Shown here piece after piece: positions 7,653 through 15,733 of a stretch of 64,000 nucleotides of DNA. Source of the stretch: Bacillus sp. S/N-304-OC-R1 (GTDB lineage Bacteria > Bacillota > Bacilli > Bacillales > Cytobacillaceae); assembly GCF_019749375.1 (NCBI RefSeq), contig NZ_JACWFE010000005.1, positions 62,001 through 126,000 on the forward strand, in the 5' to 3' direction. The notes below the pieces were generated by a model. It was not told the DNA's origin, did not search any database, and saw only the letters and a list, made by a program, of their open reading frames with translations. Numbering within the stretch: the stretch's first letter is position 1; every line of letters starts with the position of its first letter. The position numbers were made by a program, and so were the translations under genes.

Positions 7653-9119
7653 TTATGATACATTTTTCTCTTTAGCTTTATCTTCAGTATTTACATGTTC
7701 CCAGTAATCCGCATTTTTAATTCCTAATTTAGCACAATTAAATGTTGGATCAAGGCCTTGTTTCTTCTGTTTTTCATAATCTTTTAGAGCTATAAAAGCG
7801 GGCTTAGCTAAGAAAACAATGGCAATTAAGTTTAGCCAAACCATCACACCTACACCGATATCCCCAAGTGTCCATGCTAAAGTTGCTTCTTTTACTGCGC
7901 CGAAAAAGGTAGCACCTAACAGAATAAGCTTCAGAATGGTTATTGGTACTTTATTGTTTTTCCCTTTTAGAATATAAGCTAAATTGGTTTCCGCGATAAA
8001 GTAGTATGACATGATCGTTGTAAATGCAAAGAAGAATAGCGCGATTGCTACAAATTCTGAACCAAATCCAGGCATAAGGGTATCAACGGCGATCTGAGTA
8101 TACCCTGGTCCTTCCTGGACATGTGACAGGTTTTGTACTAAATAATCTCCAGTTTTTTCATTAATTGTATTGTACATGCCTGTAAACAATATAATAAACG
8201 CCGTAGACGTACATACTAAAAATATATCAAAATAAATCGAAAAGGCTTGTACTAAGCCTTGTTTGGCAGGGTGAGATACTTCTGCAGCAGCTGCTGCATG
8301 GGCACCCAAACCTTGTCCAGCTTCACTTGCATAAAGTCCGCGTTTAACTCCCCAAGCAATAGCTGATCCAAGAATTCCGCCAAATACAGAGTCTGCACCA
8401 AAGGCGCTTGAGAAAATAAGCGAAAAGACAGCCGGAATTTCCGTATAATTAAATGCCACAATCAAGACAGCGATTAGGATGTATATACATGCCATAAAAG
8501 GGACTATGTATTGGGCAACATTTACAATCCGCTTAACTCCTCCAAAAATAATTACCCCTAACAAAATAACTAGAAAAATACTCGTTATCTTCGAATCTAC
8601 GTTAAATGCATTTTTAATGGAAACGGCAATAGAGTTTGATTGAACGCCGGGCATTAAAATGGACATGGCTATTAGCGTGGCAATTGCAAAGACAAATGCA
8701 TACTTTTTCCAGCCAAGACCTTTTTCAATATAAAATGCAGGGCCACCCCTGTATAGCCCGTCCTTCTCTTCCTTGTATATTTGGGAAAGTGTTGATTCAA
8801 TGTAAGCTGTAGCAGCCCCAAAAAAACCGATCACCCACATCCAAAAAACAGCACCAGGCCCTCCAAATGCAATCGCAGTAGCAGTTCCAGAAATATTTCC
8901 GGTACCAATCCGGCCAGATAAGGCTAGAGCTAAAGCTTGAAAAGAAGAAACTCCCTTATCCGAACTTTTTCCATTAAACAATAAACGAATCATTTCTTTA
9001 AAAAATCGCACTTGTAAAAATCTCGTAAGCACACTAAAGTATAACCCTGCAACAACGCAAAAAATAATTAACGGTGCGCTCCATAAAAAATTGCTTACAT
9101 TTGATGCCATTTGTTCCAA
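7653..9119 (-). CDS. Alanine/glycine:cation symporter (AgcS family)
   Basis: About 489 residues from the chosen TTG at 9119, 8 nt after GGGAGAGG; other TTG codons at 9122 and 9155 are possible. Signature segments are LALALSGRIGTGNISGTATAIAFGG-type text near the start, RGLYASEAGQGLGAHAAAAA in the middle and AWTLGDIGVGVMVWLN near the end, with about eleven membrane helices. It imports glycine or alanine with sodium. A tandem glycine riboswitch and terminator lie in its leader, which points to glycine as the substrate. Confidence 0.92.
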   Translation of the reverse strand: MEQMASNVSNFLWSAPLIIFCVVAGLYFSVLTRFLQVRFFKEMIRLLFNGKSSDKGVSSFQALALALSGRIGTGNISGTATAIAFGGPGAVFWMWVIGFFGAATAYIESTLSQIYKEEKDGLYRGGPAFYIEKGLGWKKYAFVFAIATLIAMSILMPGVQSNSIAVSIKNAFNVDSKITSIFLVILLGVIIFGGVKRIVNVAQYIVPFMACIYILIAVLIVAFNYTEIPAVFSLIFSSAFGADSVFGGILGSAIAWGVKRGLYASEAGQGLGAHAAAAAEVSHPAKQGLVQAFSIYFDIFLVCTSTAFIILFTGMYNTINEKTGDYLVQNLSHVQEGPGYTQIAVDTLMPGFGSEFVAIALFFFAFTTIMSYYFIAETNLAYILKGKNNKVPITILKLILLGATFFGAVKEATLAWTLGDIGVGVMVWLNLIAIVFLAKPAFIALKDYEKQKKQGLDPTFNCAKLGIKNADYWEHVNTEDKAKEKNVS

Positions 9120-9280
9120 CAAGATAACCTCTCCCTTTATAAGTAGTAGTATCAATACTCTTAGAGTGGTTTATCTTCAGGTATTCATTTGCAAAAAACT
9201 TAGGAAACATAGGGTGTAATATATTTTTTTGTGAAAATAAAAAAATCCTTTTTCTGCTCGCAAATGTAAAGCAAGCAAAA

Positions 9281-9331
9281 AAAGGACAAAAAAGATGAAT
9301 TAAAAAATTCATTGACCCTTCTCTGTCCTTT
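9281..9331 (-). terminator. Glycine riboswitch terminator
   Basis: On the minus strand AAAGGACA, at the 3' end of the second aptamer, can pair with TGTCCTTT downstream, followed by a U-run. An inner hairpin (ATGAATT/AATTCAT) lies in its loop. The 5' arm overlaps the closing helix of aptamer 2, so ligand state can decide termination. Confidence 0.75.
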
Positions 9332-9505
9332 ATACCTGAGAGTTTAACCCTATTATGAATAGAGTCTTTCTCCTTTGGTGTCGTACATAAAGTACGCACT
9401 CTCCAGAGGTGCGTCCGGTTACAGTCCTTTTACCTGAGAGATTAATTCCAAGGGTATTTTTGGAACTTGCTCCTTCGGTGGCATATTACATGCTCTCTCC
9501 CGCAA
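9320..9505 (-). promoter_or_regulatory. Tandem glycine riboswitch
   Basis: Two glycine aptamers are read on the minus strand. Aptamer 1 (about 9405-9505) has GGGAGAGAGC, ACCGAAGGAGCAA and CUCUCAGGUAAAAGGAC. Aptamer 2 (about 9320-9404) has CUGGAGAGUGC, ACCAAAGGAGAAA and CUCUCAGGUAUAAAGGAC. These are the textbook conserved blocks in the textbook order. The leader feeds the AgcS symporter gene. Confidence 0.95.
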
Positions 9506-9691
9506 CGTTCATCCGCCTATATTTCATTATTTCAGAATATTGATTGTTATATCATATACTGTTAGGTTCCATTAATCAACATAATTTTTAAAGGGGGATA
9601 CTTCCACATCTTTTAGTGGTTTATCAAAAATCGCAATTGAGCTAATAGTTCTAGGGAAAATGAAAGATGCTAATGGATATGGAGGTGTATT

Positions 9692-10153
9692 ATGAAAACA
9701 GAACTAATTTGGAAGTTAGCACTAGGATCGGCTATTGCTTGGGAAGGGGCAAGATTATTTGGTTCTGAATATCCTTACTTAGCTCCGATTTCGGTCATAT
9801 TATGCACACAAGCAACACTTAATAAAGCTTTTCGTCTATCCCTGCATCGTATCATCGGAACGATTATTGGTATTTTTGTTACGGTTTTAATTGCTAGTCA
9901 TATAAAAATTAATGGAGGATATTTAGGGCTGCTAATATTGATTGGAGGTTATTTGGCAAAATGGCTAAAGCTTGATAGGATGGTCATTCATCAAGTTGCT
10001 CTAACGATACTATTTGTCTTTGCCTTTGAGCACAAAATGAAGGACTATCCTTTAGAACGGATGAAAGATACGATTATAGGTGTTATGGTTGCCATAATCA
10101 TTCAATTTATATGGTCAAAGTTTTTTTCCCGAAATAAGCCAAATGCCGGCTGA
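9692..10153 (+). CDS. FUSC/ArAE-type small membrane protein
   Basis: 153 residues with about five membrane helices. WKLALGSAIAWEGARLFG followed by YPYLAPISVILCTQATLNKAFRLSLHRIIGT resembles the N-terminal membrane half of aromatic acid exporter/FUSC proteins, without the cytoplasmic half. GGAGGTG precedes the ATG. Small FUSC-only proteins of this kind are frequent in bacilli; a transport role is plausible but untested. Confidence 0.75.
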   Translation: MKTELIWKLALGSAIAWEGARLFGSEYPYLAPISVILCTQATLNKAFRLSLHRIIGTIIGIFVTVLIASHIKINGGYLGLLILIGGYLAKWLKLDRMVIHQVALTILFVFAFEHKMKDYPLERMKDTIIGVMVAIIIQFIWSKFFSRNKPNAG

Positions 10154-10183
10154 TACATATTTTGATGGTGATTAATAACAGAT

Positions 10184-10218
10184 GCATAGGAAATTGCCTA
10201 TGCTTCTTCGTTTTTATT
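10184..10218 (+). terminator. Weak terminator after the FUSC-type gene
   Basis: GCATAGG pairs with CCTATGC (10197-10203), followed by a broken T-run (TTCTTCGTTTTT). Confidence 0.5.
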
Positions 10219-10310
10219 GCTCTGCAAATTCTTGTTGAATTGGAAAATAATCCTACACCTATGCTCTCATTGTTTTTCTAGAGTTCCATCATTAATTGTA
10301 TTCTTTTTCC

Positions 10311-10646
10311 TTACATTTCATACTTCAAATATTCGAAATGCCCTGTAGGATTACTCTTTATCACATTGCCATCCTTATCTTTAAAAACTTCATATTCTTC
10401 GTATGTTTCAATATAATAGTTGCCACCATCCGCTTTTTTTCGATCAACAAATTTTAGTTCCATTACAGGAATCATGTTTTCGCTCATTTCTTCTTCACTC
10501 ACTTCGGCATTAACTGCCTGGTTGGACGAAGAATCAGAGAAAAGAGACAAGTTCCCGGTATCATTCCTTTTTAGATCAAAGGATTCAAAATATGCTGCCA
10601 CGCCAAGAAACACTATTATGACTATTAGTGACATGAATTTTTTCAT
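10311..10646 (-). CDS. Small exported protein of unknown function
   Basis: 111 residues. An N-terminal hydrophobic segment (MKKFMSLIVIIVFLGVAAYF) looks like an uncleaved anchor or signal sequence; there is no lipobox cysteine. The rest is acidic and hydrophilic with a tyrosine-rich C-terminal half (NYYIETYEEYEVFKDKDG). AAAGGAG is well placed before the ATG. I do not recognise the family. Confidence 0.7.
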   Translation of the reverse strand: MKKFMSLIVIIVFLGVAAYFESFDLKRNDTGNLSLFSDSSSNQAVNAEVSEEEMSENMIPVMELKFVDRKKADGGNYYIETYEEYEVFKDKDGNVIKSNPTGHFEYLKYEM

Positions 10647-10761
10647 CTCTAAAACTCCTTTAACATAAGACTTTTTAAAAATTTATGCATGTCCTTACCG
10701 TTATATGAGCTTTAGGGTGCATTCTTCGATTTCAGAAAGCTGGAGACATCCGTAATGTCTC

Positions 10762-11283
10762 CTACTCAGGAATCACTTCATAAGCGAGCTTCTTAATGAC
10801 CTCCTCGTGCTGTGGATATTTTGCTAATAGCTCGACCTGTGTGAATAACTCAAAATCTTGAAATTCAAAGCCAGGGGACACCATACATCCTACTAAAGAG
10901 AAAGTGTCCTCCTTCATCACAGAAGACCCAAAGATTGAGTTTTTGCGAACTAGCGCTTGTGGAACTTCACCTTCATCCAAGTTTAATCCAAGCTTTATCT
11001 CTTCGTATTTCCCGTCTTCATGAATAATGTGAATGGTTAAAGGGCTTCCAGCGTGGTAATACCATAGCTCATCAGATTTTAACCGGTGAAAATGGGATAC
11101 ATCATTAGACGTTAATAAGAAATAGATGCTTGTATATAGCTTTCGTTCTCCATTAAACTCAACCGTCAATTCTGCATCCGTAATTCTTTCTCGAGATTCA
11201 AAAGTTCTCCTATAATAACCGCCCTCAGGATGTGGATCCATCCTAAGATTTGTTACATAATATTGTGCGTCGCGCTGATTCAT
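10762..11283 (-). CDS. Cupin-fold protein (DUF985 family)
   Basis: 173 residues. LRMDPHPEGGYYRRTFES near the N-terminus, SHFHRLKSDELWYYHAGSPL in the middle and FSLVGCMVSPGFEFQDFELF near the end are the conserved blocks of the DUF985 cupin family. The fold is a small-molecule-binding beta barrel; the biochemical role is not settled. GGGGG stands upstream of the ATG. It is a lone minus-strand gene. Confidence 0.85.
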   Translation of the reverse strand: MNQRDAQYYVTNLRMDPHPEGGYYRRTFESRERITDAELTVEFNGERKLYTSIYFLLTSNDVSHFHRLKSDELWYYHAGSPLTIHIIHEDGKYEEIKLGLNLDEGEVPQALVRKNSIFGSSVMKEDTFSLVGCMVSPGFEFQDFELFTQVELLAKYPQHEEVIKKLAYEVIPE

Positions 11284-11444
11284 CGCAAAATACCCCCAAT
11301 ATACTTTAGCTGTTTACTCCTTGAAATTATATCAAATGTATTGATATTACAAAAAAGTCATACAGACGTATAGAAATTGCTTTTGCGGCCAGTCGTTGTT
11401 AAACTTATTTTGTCTATCTTATTGTTAAAAAAAGGAGAATTCAG

Positions 11445-11822
11445 ATGATAAATAAAATTGGAAAAGTCACTGTCTATGTACAAGATCAACAAGCGGCTAA
11501 AGATTTTTGGATTAACAAAGTTGGTTTTGTTTTAAAGTTTGAACAGCCTATGGGACCTGATGCTTCTTGGATCGAGGTTGGACCAAGTGAAGAAGAATTT
11601 ACAACTTTAGTTCTTTATTCTAAAGCAGCGATGGAACAGCATCAGCCTTCTAAAGTTGCTCATCCTTCCGTTCTATTCAGCACAACTGATATTGAAGCGG
11701 CGTATGAGAAAATGAAGCAGAATGGTGTTCAAGTAGAAGAAATGATGAGACTTCCATTCGGGACAATGTTCTCATTCAAGGATCAGGATGGAAATGATTA
11801 TTTAATACGCGAAGATAAATAA
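11445..11822 (+). CDS. VOC (glyoxalase/bleomycin resistance-like) family protein
   Basis: 125 residues forming one VOC unit of two beta-alpha-beta-beta-beta modules: IGKVTVYVQDQQAAKDFWINK at the start and FSTTDIEAAYEKMKQNGVQV plus GTMFSFKDQDGNDYLIRE in the second half. AAAGGAG lies just before the ATG. Substrate or metal chemistry cannot be deduced. Confidence 0.85.
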   Translation: MINKIGKVTVYVQDQQAAKDFWINKVGFVLKFEQPMGPDASWIEVGPSEEEFTTLVLYSKAAMEQHQPSKVAHPSVLFSTTDIEAAYEKMKQNGVQVEEMMRLPFGTMFSFKDQDGNDYLIREDK

Positions 11823-11844
11823 AGATTTTGCATAAGATAAAAAA

Positions 11845-11876
11845 GACCTAGGTCTCATTTTTTTGAGAGCTAGGTC
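11845..11876 (+). terminator. Hairpin after the VOC gene
   Basis: GACCTAG pairs with CTAGGTC around a T-rich loop. There is no clear T-run after it, so termination is uncertain. Confidence 0.4.
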
Positions 11877-11893
11877 ATCCGTTCATATGAAAA

Positions 11894-11909
11894 CGCTTTA
11901 GTAAAAGCG
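11894..11909 (-). terminator. Small terminator downstream of brnQ
   Basis: On the minus strand CGCTTT-act-AAAGCG is followed by TTTTC, 20 nt after the brnQ stop. Confidence 0.55.
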
Positions 11910-11928
11910 TGAAAAAGATAGGTGATTT

Positions 11929-13287
11929 CTACATTCTATTTACTTCTTGCCCTGCAATATTTATTAATGTAATAGGTTCCTTTCTTGATTTGGCTACTAA
12001 GAAACCGATGACAAATCCAACTAAGCCTGTTACAATCCATCCAGCTCCATTTTCAAATAAAGGGATGAAGCCAAAAATACTGTTAATCGTCTCTGGTGCT
12101 ATTTTTGCATCCTTTAATGCATCAAGAATAGCAACAAAGCCGACTCCGATAATCGTTCCAATATAAACAGATCGATGTCCTTTGAATAAATTATTAGTAA
12201 AAATTAATGCAATTAGAGCAATCGCAATTGGATACAGCAGCAGTAATATTGGCGAAGCCAAAGTTAAAATCGTGTTTAATCCAAAGTTTGTAATAATTAA
12301 GCTTAATATCGAAAAGATAATTAGCCATTTTTTATATGATATAGATGGAACAATTCTTTCGAAATACTCTGAGACAGCTGCTAAGCAAGCTACATTCGTC
12401 GTAATCCCTGTTAAGAAAATAACTGTTCCGATAATATAAATACCAATTTCTCCGAAAAGAACTTTAGCACTTTGAGCTAAAACCTCTCCGCCATTTTGTT
12501 TAAATCCGATTTGCTCTACACTTGAAGCTCCAATCCATGCCATGGAGATTTGTAAAAGCACAAGCCCGATAATCGTTACAATTCCAGATTTAATAAAGAG
12601 CTTTGATACCTCTTTTTGAGAGGTGATTCCTAATGAACTGATCGATTTGATAAAAATTCCTCCGAAAACAAATGCAGCAAGTACGTCCATTGTATAGTAC
12701 CCTTGAGTGAAACCTTTTAAAAAGGCACCGCTTACATATTCCTCCTGAACCTCTCCAAGACTGCCCATTGGGGTAACGATCGACTTTACAATTAGCGCTA
12801 TTAGTAAAATTCCGAAAATAGGAGTGATAATTTTCCCTAAACGATCGACGAACTTTGTTGTATTCCATGAAAGGAGAATCGTTAACAAAATAAACAAGAA
12901 AGAGAAAATGAATAGGTAAAGACTTGTACTAGATTTTGTCTGGATTAATGGATGTATAGCAATTTCATATACAACCGAAGTCGTTCTTGGAATTACGTAT
13001 ATTGGGCCAAGTGTTAAGAAAAGTAATATGGAAAAAATAGTTGCAAATAGGGGATTTACTCTTCCAGCAAGTTTTTCCACTGTTCCGCCGCCACGTGTCA
13101 ATGCAATGATAGCAAGTAAAACAAGTCCCACTCCCGTGATTAAAAATCCGCTCATTGCAATCCACGTATTTGTTCCCGCTTGCTGTCCGACCATAGGAGC
13201 AAATATAACGTTTCCTGCGCCAAGGAACATGGCAAATAACATAAACCCAATTGCAAGTACCTGTGAAAATGACAATTTCTTTTCCAT
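11929..13287 (-). CDS. brnQ: Branched-chain amino acid:cation symporter BrnQ
   Basis: 452 residues, about twelve membrane helices, LIVCS family. The N-terminal FMLFAMFLGAGNVIFAPMVG motif and the following GQQAGTNTWIAMSGFLITGVG are diagnostic. It imports leucine, isoleucine and valine with sodium. AAGGGGGA lies 7 nt before the ATG. A 134-nt gap from the proline dehydrogenase gene upstream on the same strand contains an AT-rich promoter-like stretch, so it probably has its own transcript. Confidence 0.93.
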   Translation of the reverse strand: MEKKLSFSQVLAIGFMLFAMFLGAGNVIFAPMVGQQAGTNTWIAMSGFLITGVGLVLLAIIALTRGGGTVEKLAGRVNPLFATIFSILLFLTLGPIYVIPRTTSVVYEIAIHPLIQTKSSTSLYLFIFSFLFILLTILLSWNTTKFVDRLGKIITPIFGILLIALIVKSIVTPMGSLGEVQEEYVSGAFLKGFTQGYYTMDVLAAFVFGGIFIKSISSLGITSQKEVSKLFIKSGIVTIIGLVLLQISMAWIGASSVEQIGFKQNGGEVLAQSAKVLFGEIGIYIIGTVIFLTGITTNVACLAAVSEYFERIVPSISYKKWLIIFSILSLIITNFGLNTILTLASPILLLLYPIAIALIALIFTNNLFKGHRSVYIGTIIGVGFVAILDALKDAKIAPETINSIFGFIPLFENGAGWIVTGLVGFVIGFLVAKSRKEPITLINIAGQEVNRM

Positions 13288-13421
13288 TGTGGTTCCCCCT
13301 TGTAATGTTAACGTCTGATTGTATTAATAATTATAGTAACATAGTGATTTTTTTGTAAATTGGTTAATTTAATAATGATATAAATTTTATGAACAAGATA
13401 GGGGAGAAGAGCCCCTATCAA

Positions 13422-14402
13422 TCACTTCTTGAGCTTTTTAGTAGCTCTTCCTAATAGGAACGCCCCTGCTCCCATTCCTATTAAAGTATTAGTCTTTTTA
13501 TTAAACATTTGTTTTGCTACAAGATTAAGATTTTGCGGGCGTTCAGCTAAGCGTCTCATGAAATAGCCGTACCAGTCATTTCCGAATGGAACATAGGTGC
13601 AGAAATTATATCCTTCCTTAGCAAGCTTAAGCTGTAAATCCTTTCTGAAACCATAGAGCATTTGGAATTCAAATTTGTCATTTGGAATATTGTGCTCTCT
13701 TACAAAATTCTTCACATGATTAATAACATGATGGTCATGTGTGGCAATAGACGTAAATTTACCATTCAGCAGGTGATATTCAATCATCTTAGTAAAGTTA
13801 CGATCAATTTCATTCTTATCTTGATATGCTAGGTTTTCAGGCTCTTTGTAGGCACCTTTCACAATCCTTAATCGGTAGTTTTTATATTTTTCGATATTGT
13901 CTTCTGCATTATAGAAGTAGGCTTGAATCACTGTGCCGATATTATCATAGTCAACAGAAAGCTCGTCTAAAATATCAAACGAAGGCTGAAGATGACCGTA
14001 ATCCTCCATATCAAAGTTAATAAAAATGCTATATTCGTATGCTTTGGCAACGATTTCTCTTAAATTATCTAAACAGAATTGATATTCAATATCTAATCCG
14101 AGCTGAGTTGGCTTTAAAGAGATATGTGCATCTAATTGGTTTTCATGAATAGCTTCAATGACAGAAAGAATTTGTTTTTTAGCATCGAGAGCTTCTTTTT
14201 TCTCAAAAACAAATTCACCCAGATTATCAATAGTTGCAGAAATTCCCTCTGCATTTAAAACTTTTACACTCTCAACCATTTCTTTAATATTTGTTCCGGC
14301 CACGACAGATTGTGCCCCAAGTCTTAATCCCCAACGCTTAGCTCCCCTGTTTAAAACCTTATTTTGAGAAAGCATAATGAAGAAGTCTCTAGTTAGTCCC
14401 AT
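13422..14402 (-). CDS. Proline dehydrogenase
   Basis: 326 residues, a monofunctional Bacillus-size ProDH (PutB/FadM type) with a flavin-binding TIM barrel. FQMLYGFRKDLQLKLAKEG and YVPFGNDWYGYFMRRLAERPQN near the C-terminus carry the substrate-binding arginines. It oxidises L-proline to pyrroline-5-carboxylate. GGAGG precedes the ATG. It starts 30 nt after the racemase-family gene and should be read from the same sigma-54 promoter. No P5C dehydrogenase gene lies nearby. Confidence 0.93.
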   Translation of the reverse strand: MGLTRDFFIMLSQNKVLNRGAKRWGLRLGAQSVVAGTNIKEMVESVKVLNAEGISATIDNLGEFVFEKKEALDAKKQILSVIEAIHENQLDAHISLKPTQLGLDIEYQFCLDNLREIVAKAYEYSIFINFDMEDYGHLQPSFDILDELSVDYDNIGTVIQAYFYNAEDNIEKYKNYRLRIVKGAYKEPENLAYQDKNEIDRNFTKMIEYHLLNGKFTSIATHDHHVINHVKNFVREHNIPNDKFEFQMLYGFRKDLQLKLAKEGYNFCTYVPFGNDWYGYFMRRLAERPQNLNLVAKQMFNKKTNTLIGMGAGAFLLGRATKKLKK

Positions 14403-14432
14403 AGTTAATTCCTCCGCGATAAAAAATGTTAA

Positions 14433-15416
14433 TTACTTTAATAAAAATCCTTCGGTATAAGGGTCGGTTGCTTCAAGTGAGAATTGATGAATGCCAGTCA
14501 TCCATGCAGACCCCGTTATTTTAGGCAGGATGGCTTTATAGTTTTGAACTCTAGTATGTTCCACAACAGCTCCTTTAAAAGTAGAGCCAATAATGCTTTC
14601 TTGAATAATTTCTTCACCTGGCTTCAAGTTTAGGGTTGCTAGCTTTGCGCATGTTCCCGTTCCGCATGGAGAGCGGTCAATTTGTCCATCTCCGAAAACC
14701 ACCGTGTTTTTATAATGGTTTTTGCCTTTTTGTAAACTGAACTCTACTAAATCAATAGAATTGATTTGTGGGATTTCAGGATGCTTAACGGTTAATTGTT
14801 CGTTTGCCGCTTTCCTAATGGCAAGGCCAAGAGAGGCAATTTGATCTTGTTCATCCAAATCTAGTTTTAGATTCAATTGATCAGCATCAACAATTGCAAA
14901 GAAGCTGCCTCCGAATGCTATATCCATATTGATATACCCTATGTTTTCTACTAAAACGCTTTCACCCTTCAGAAGTACAAAAGCTGGAACATTAATAAAG
15001 GATACTTCCTTTACTCGGCCATGTTCATACGCTACTTCGCATTCAACAATGCCAGAAGGTGTATCAAGCAAAACTTTGTCTTTTTTCTCGATGATTCCGT
15101 TGTTGATCGCAATCGTAACCGCCGCAATTGTACCGTGGCCGCACATATTTAAATAACTGCCGCTATCCATGAAAAGAACACCAAGGTCACAAACTGATTG
15201 GCAAGGCTTTGTTAATATAGCCCCAAACATATTCAAGTGCCCTCGTGGCTCATGCATAAGCAGTTTTCGTATATGATCCAACTCCGATTGCATATAAAGC
15301 TTCTTTTCCATCATCGTATTCCCTTGGATATCTGGAATTCCATTTGTAACAATTCTTGCTGCTTCTCCCATCGTATGGGCATCAATTGTTTGAATATAGT
15401 TCTCTAAAACTGCCAT
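14433..15416 (-). CDS. Proline racemase family enzyme (proline racemase or 4-hydroxyproline epimerase)
   Basis: 327 residues from the ATG at 15416, which has AGGAGG 9 nt upstream. Both catalytic cysteines are present: NMCGHGTIAAVT in the N-half and DRSPCGTGT in the C-half. Two cysteines indicate a racemase/epimerase rather than a trans-3-hydroxyproline dehydratase, which has Thr in the second place. It is first in an operon with proline dehydrogenase, so D-proline to L-proline to P5C is the simplest reading; hydroxyproline epimerisation remains possible. A sigma-54 promoter lies 50 nt upstream. Confidence 0.88.
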   Translation of the reverse strand: MAVLENYIQTIDAHTMGEAARIVTNGIPDIQGNTMMEKKLYMQSELDHIRKLLMHEPRGHLNMFGAILTKPCQSVCDLGVLFMDSGSYLNMCGHGTIAAVTIAINNGIIEKKDKVLLDTPSGIVECEVAYEHGRVKEVSFINVPAFVLLKGESVLVENIGYINMDIAFGGSFFAIVDADQLNLKLDLDEQDQIASLGLAIRKAANEQLTVKHPEIPQINSIDLVEFSLQKGKNHYKNTVVFGDGQIDRSPCGTGTCAKLATLNLKPGEEIIQESIIGSTFKGAVVEHTRVQNYKAILPKITGSAWMTGIHQFSLEATDPYTEGFLLK

Positions 15417-15465
15417 AAGAAAAAACCTCCTGGTGTACACAATTAATCGCTTTTCACTCTATAAA

Positions 15466-15482
15466 TGCAATTTGTGTGCCAA
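15466..15482 (-). promoter_or_regulatory. Sigma-54 (-24/-12) promoter
   Basis: On the minus strand TTGGCACACAAATTGCA has the GG-N10-GC spacing and matches the consensus TGGCAC-N5-TTGC exactly. It lies 50 nt before the racemase-family start codon, opposite a sigma-54 activator gene. Confidence 0.9.
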
Positions 15483-15646
15483 AAGAATTATTTTTTCTGA
15501 TTTTATTGTTTTAAGGACTTTTATAATCAAACAAAAATCGATAAAATCCAAGAATTATAAGAAGAAAATAGTAAAAACTTAGCGTTAAAAAAGATTCGAA
15601 TCAAATTAATATATTGTCAATATTCATATGCTTCTGTACAATGAAC

Positions 15647-15697
15647 TGTAAACTCTGGTTTACACTTTTGTAAATCTAAGTAAACAATTTTGTAAAC
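15647..15697. promoter_or_regulatory. Candidate upstream activator sites (TGTAAAC repeats)
   Basis: TGTAAAC-tctg-GTTTACA (15647-15664) is a perfect 7-4-7 palindrome, followed by TGTAAA (15669), GTAAAC (15680) and TGTAAAC (15691). The cluster is about 170-230 bp upstream of the sigma-54 promoter and just in front of the activator gene, the normal place for enhancer-like sites. Binding is inferred. Confidence 0.65.
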
Positions 15698-15733
15698 TGC
15701 TTCATAGTTTTATAGAGAGAGTGTGGGAAATCA

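Noticed and set aside
13288-13421. T-box or amino acid riboswitch before brnQ
   Set aside because: No T-box sequence, specifier stem or known aptamer blocks could be seen.
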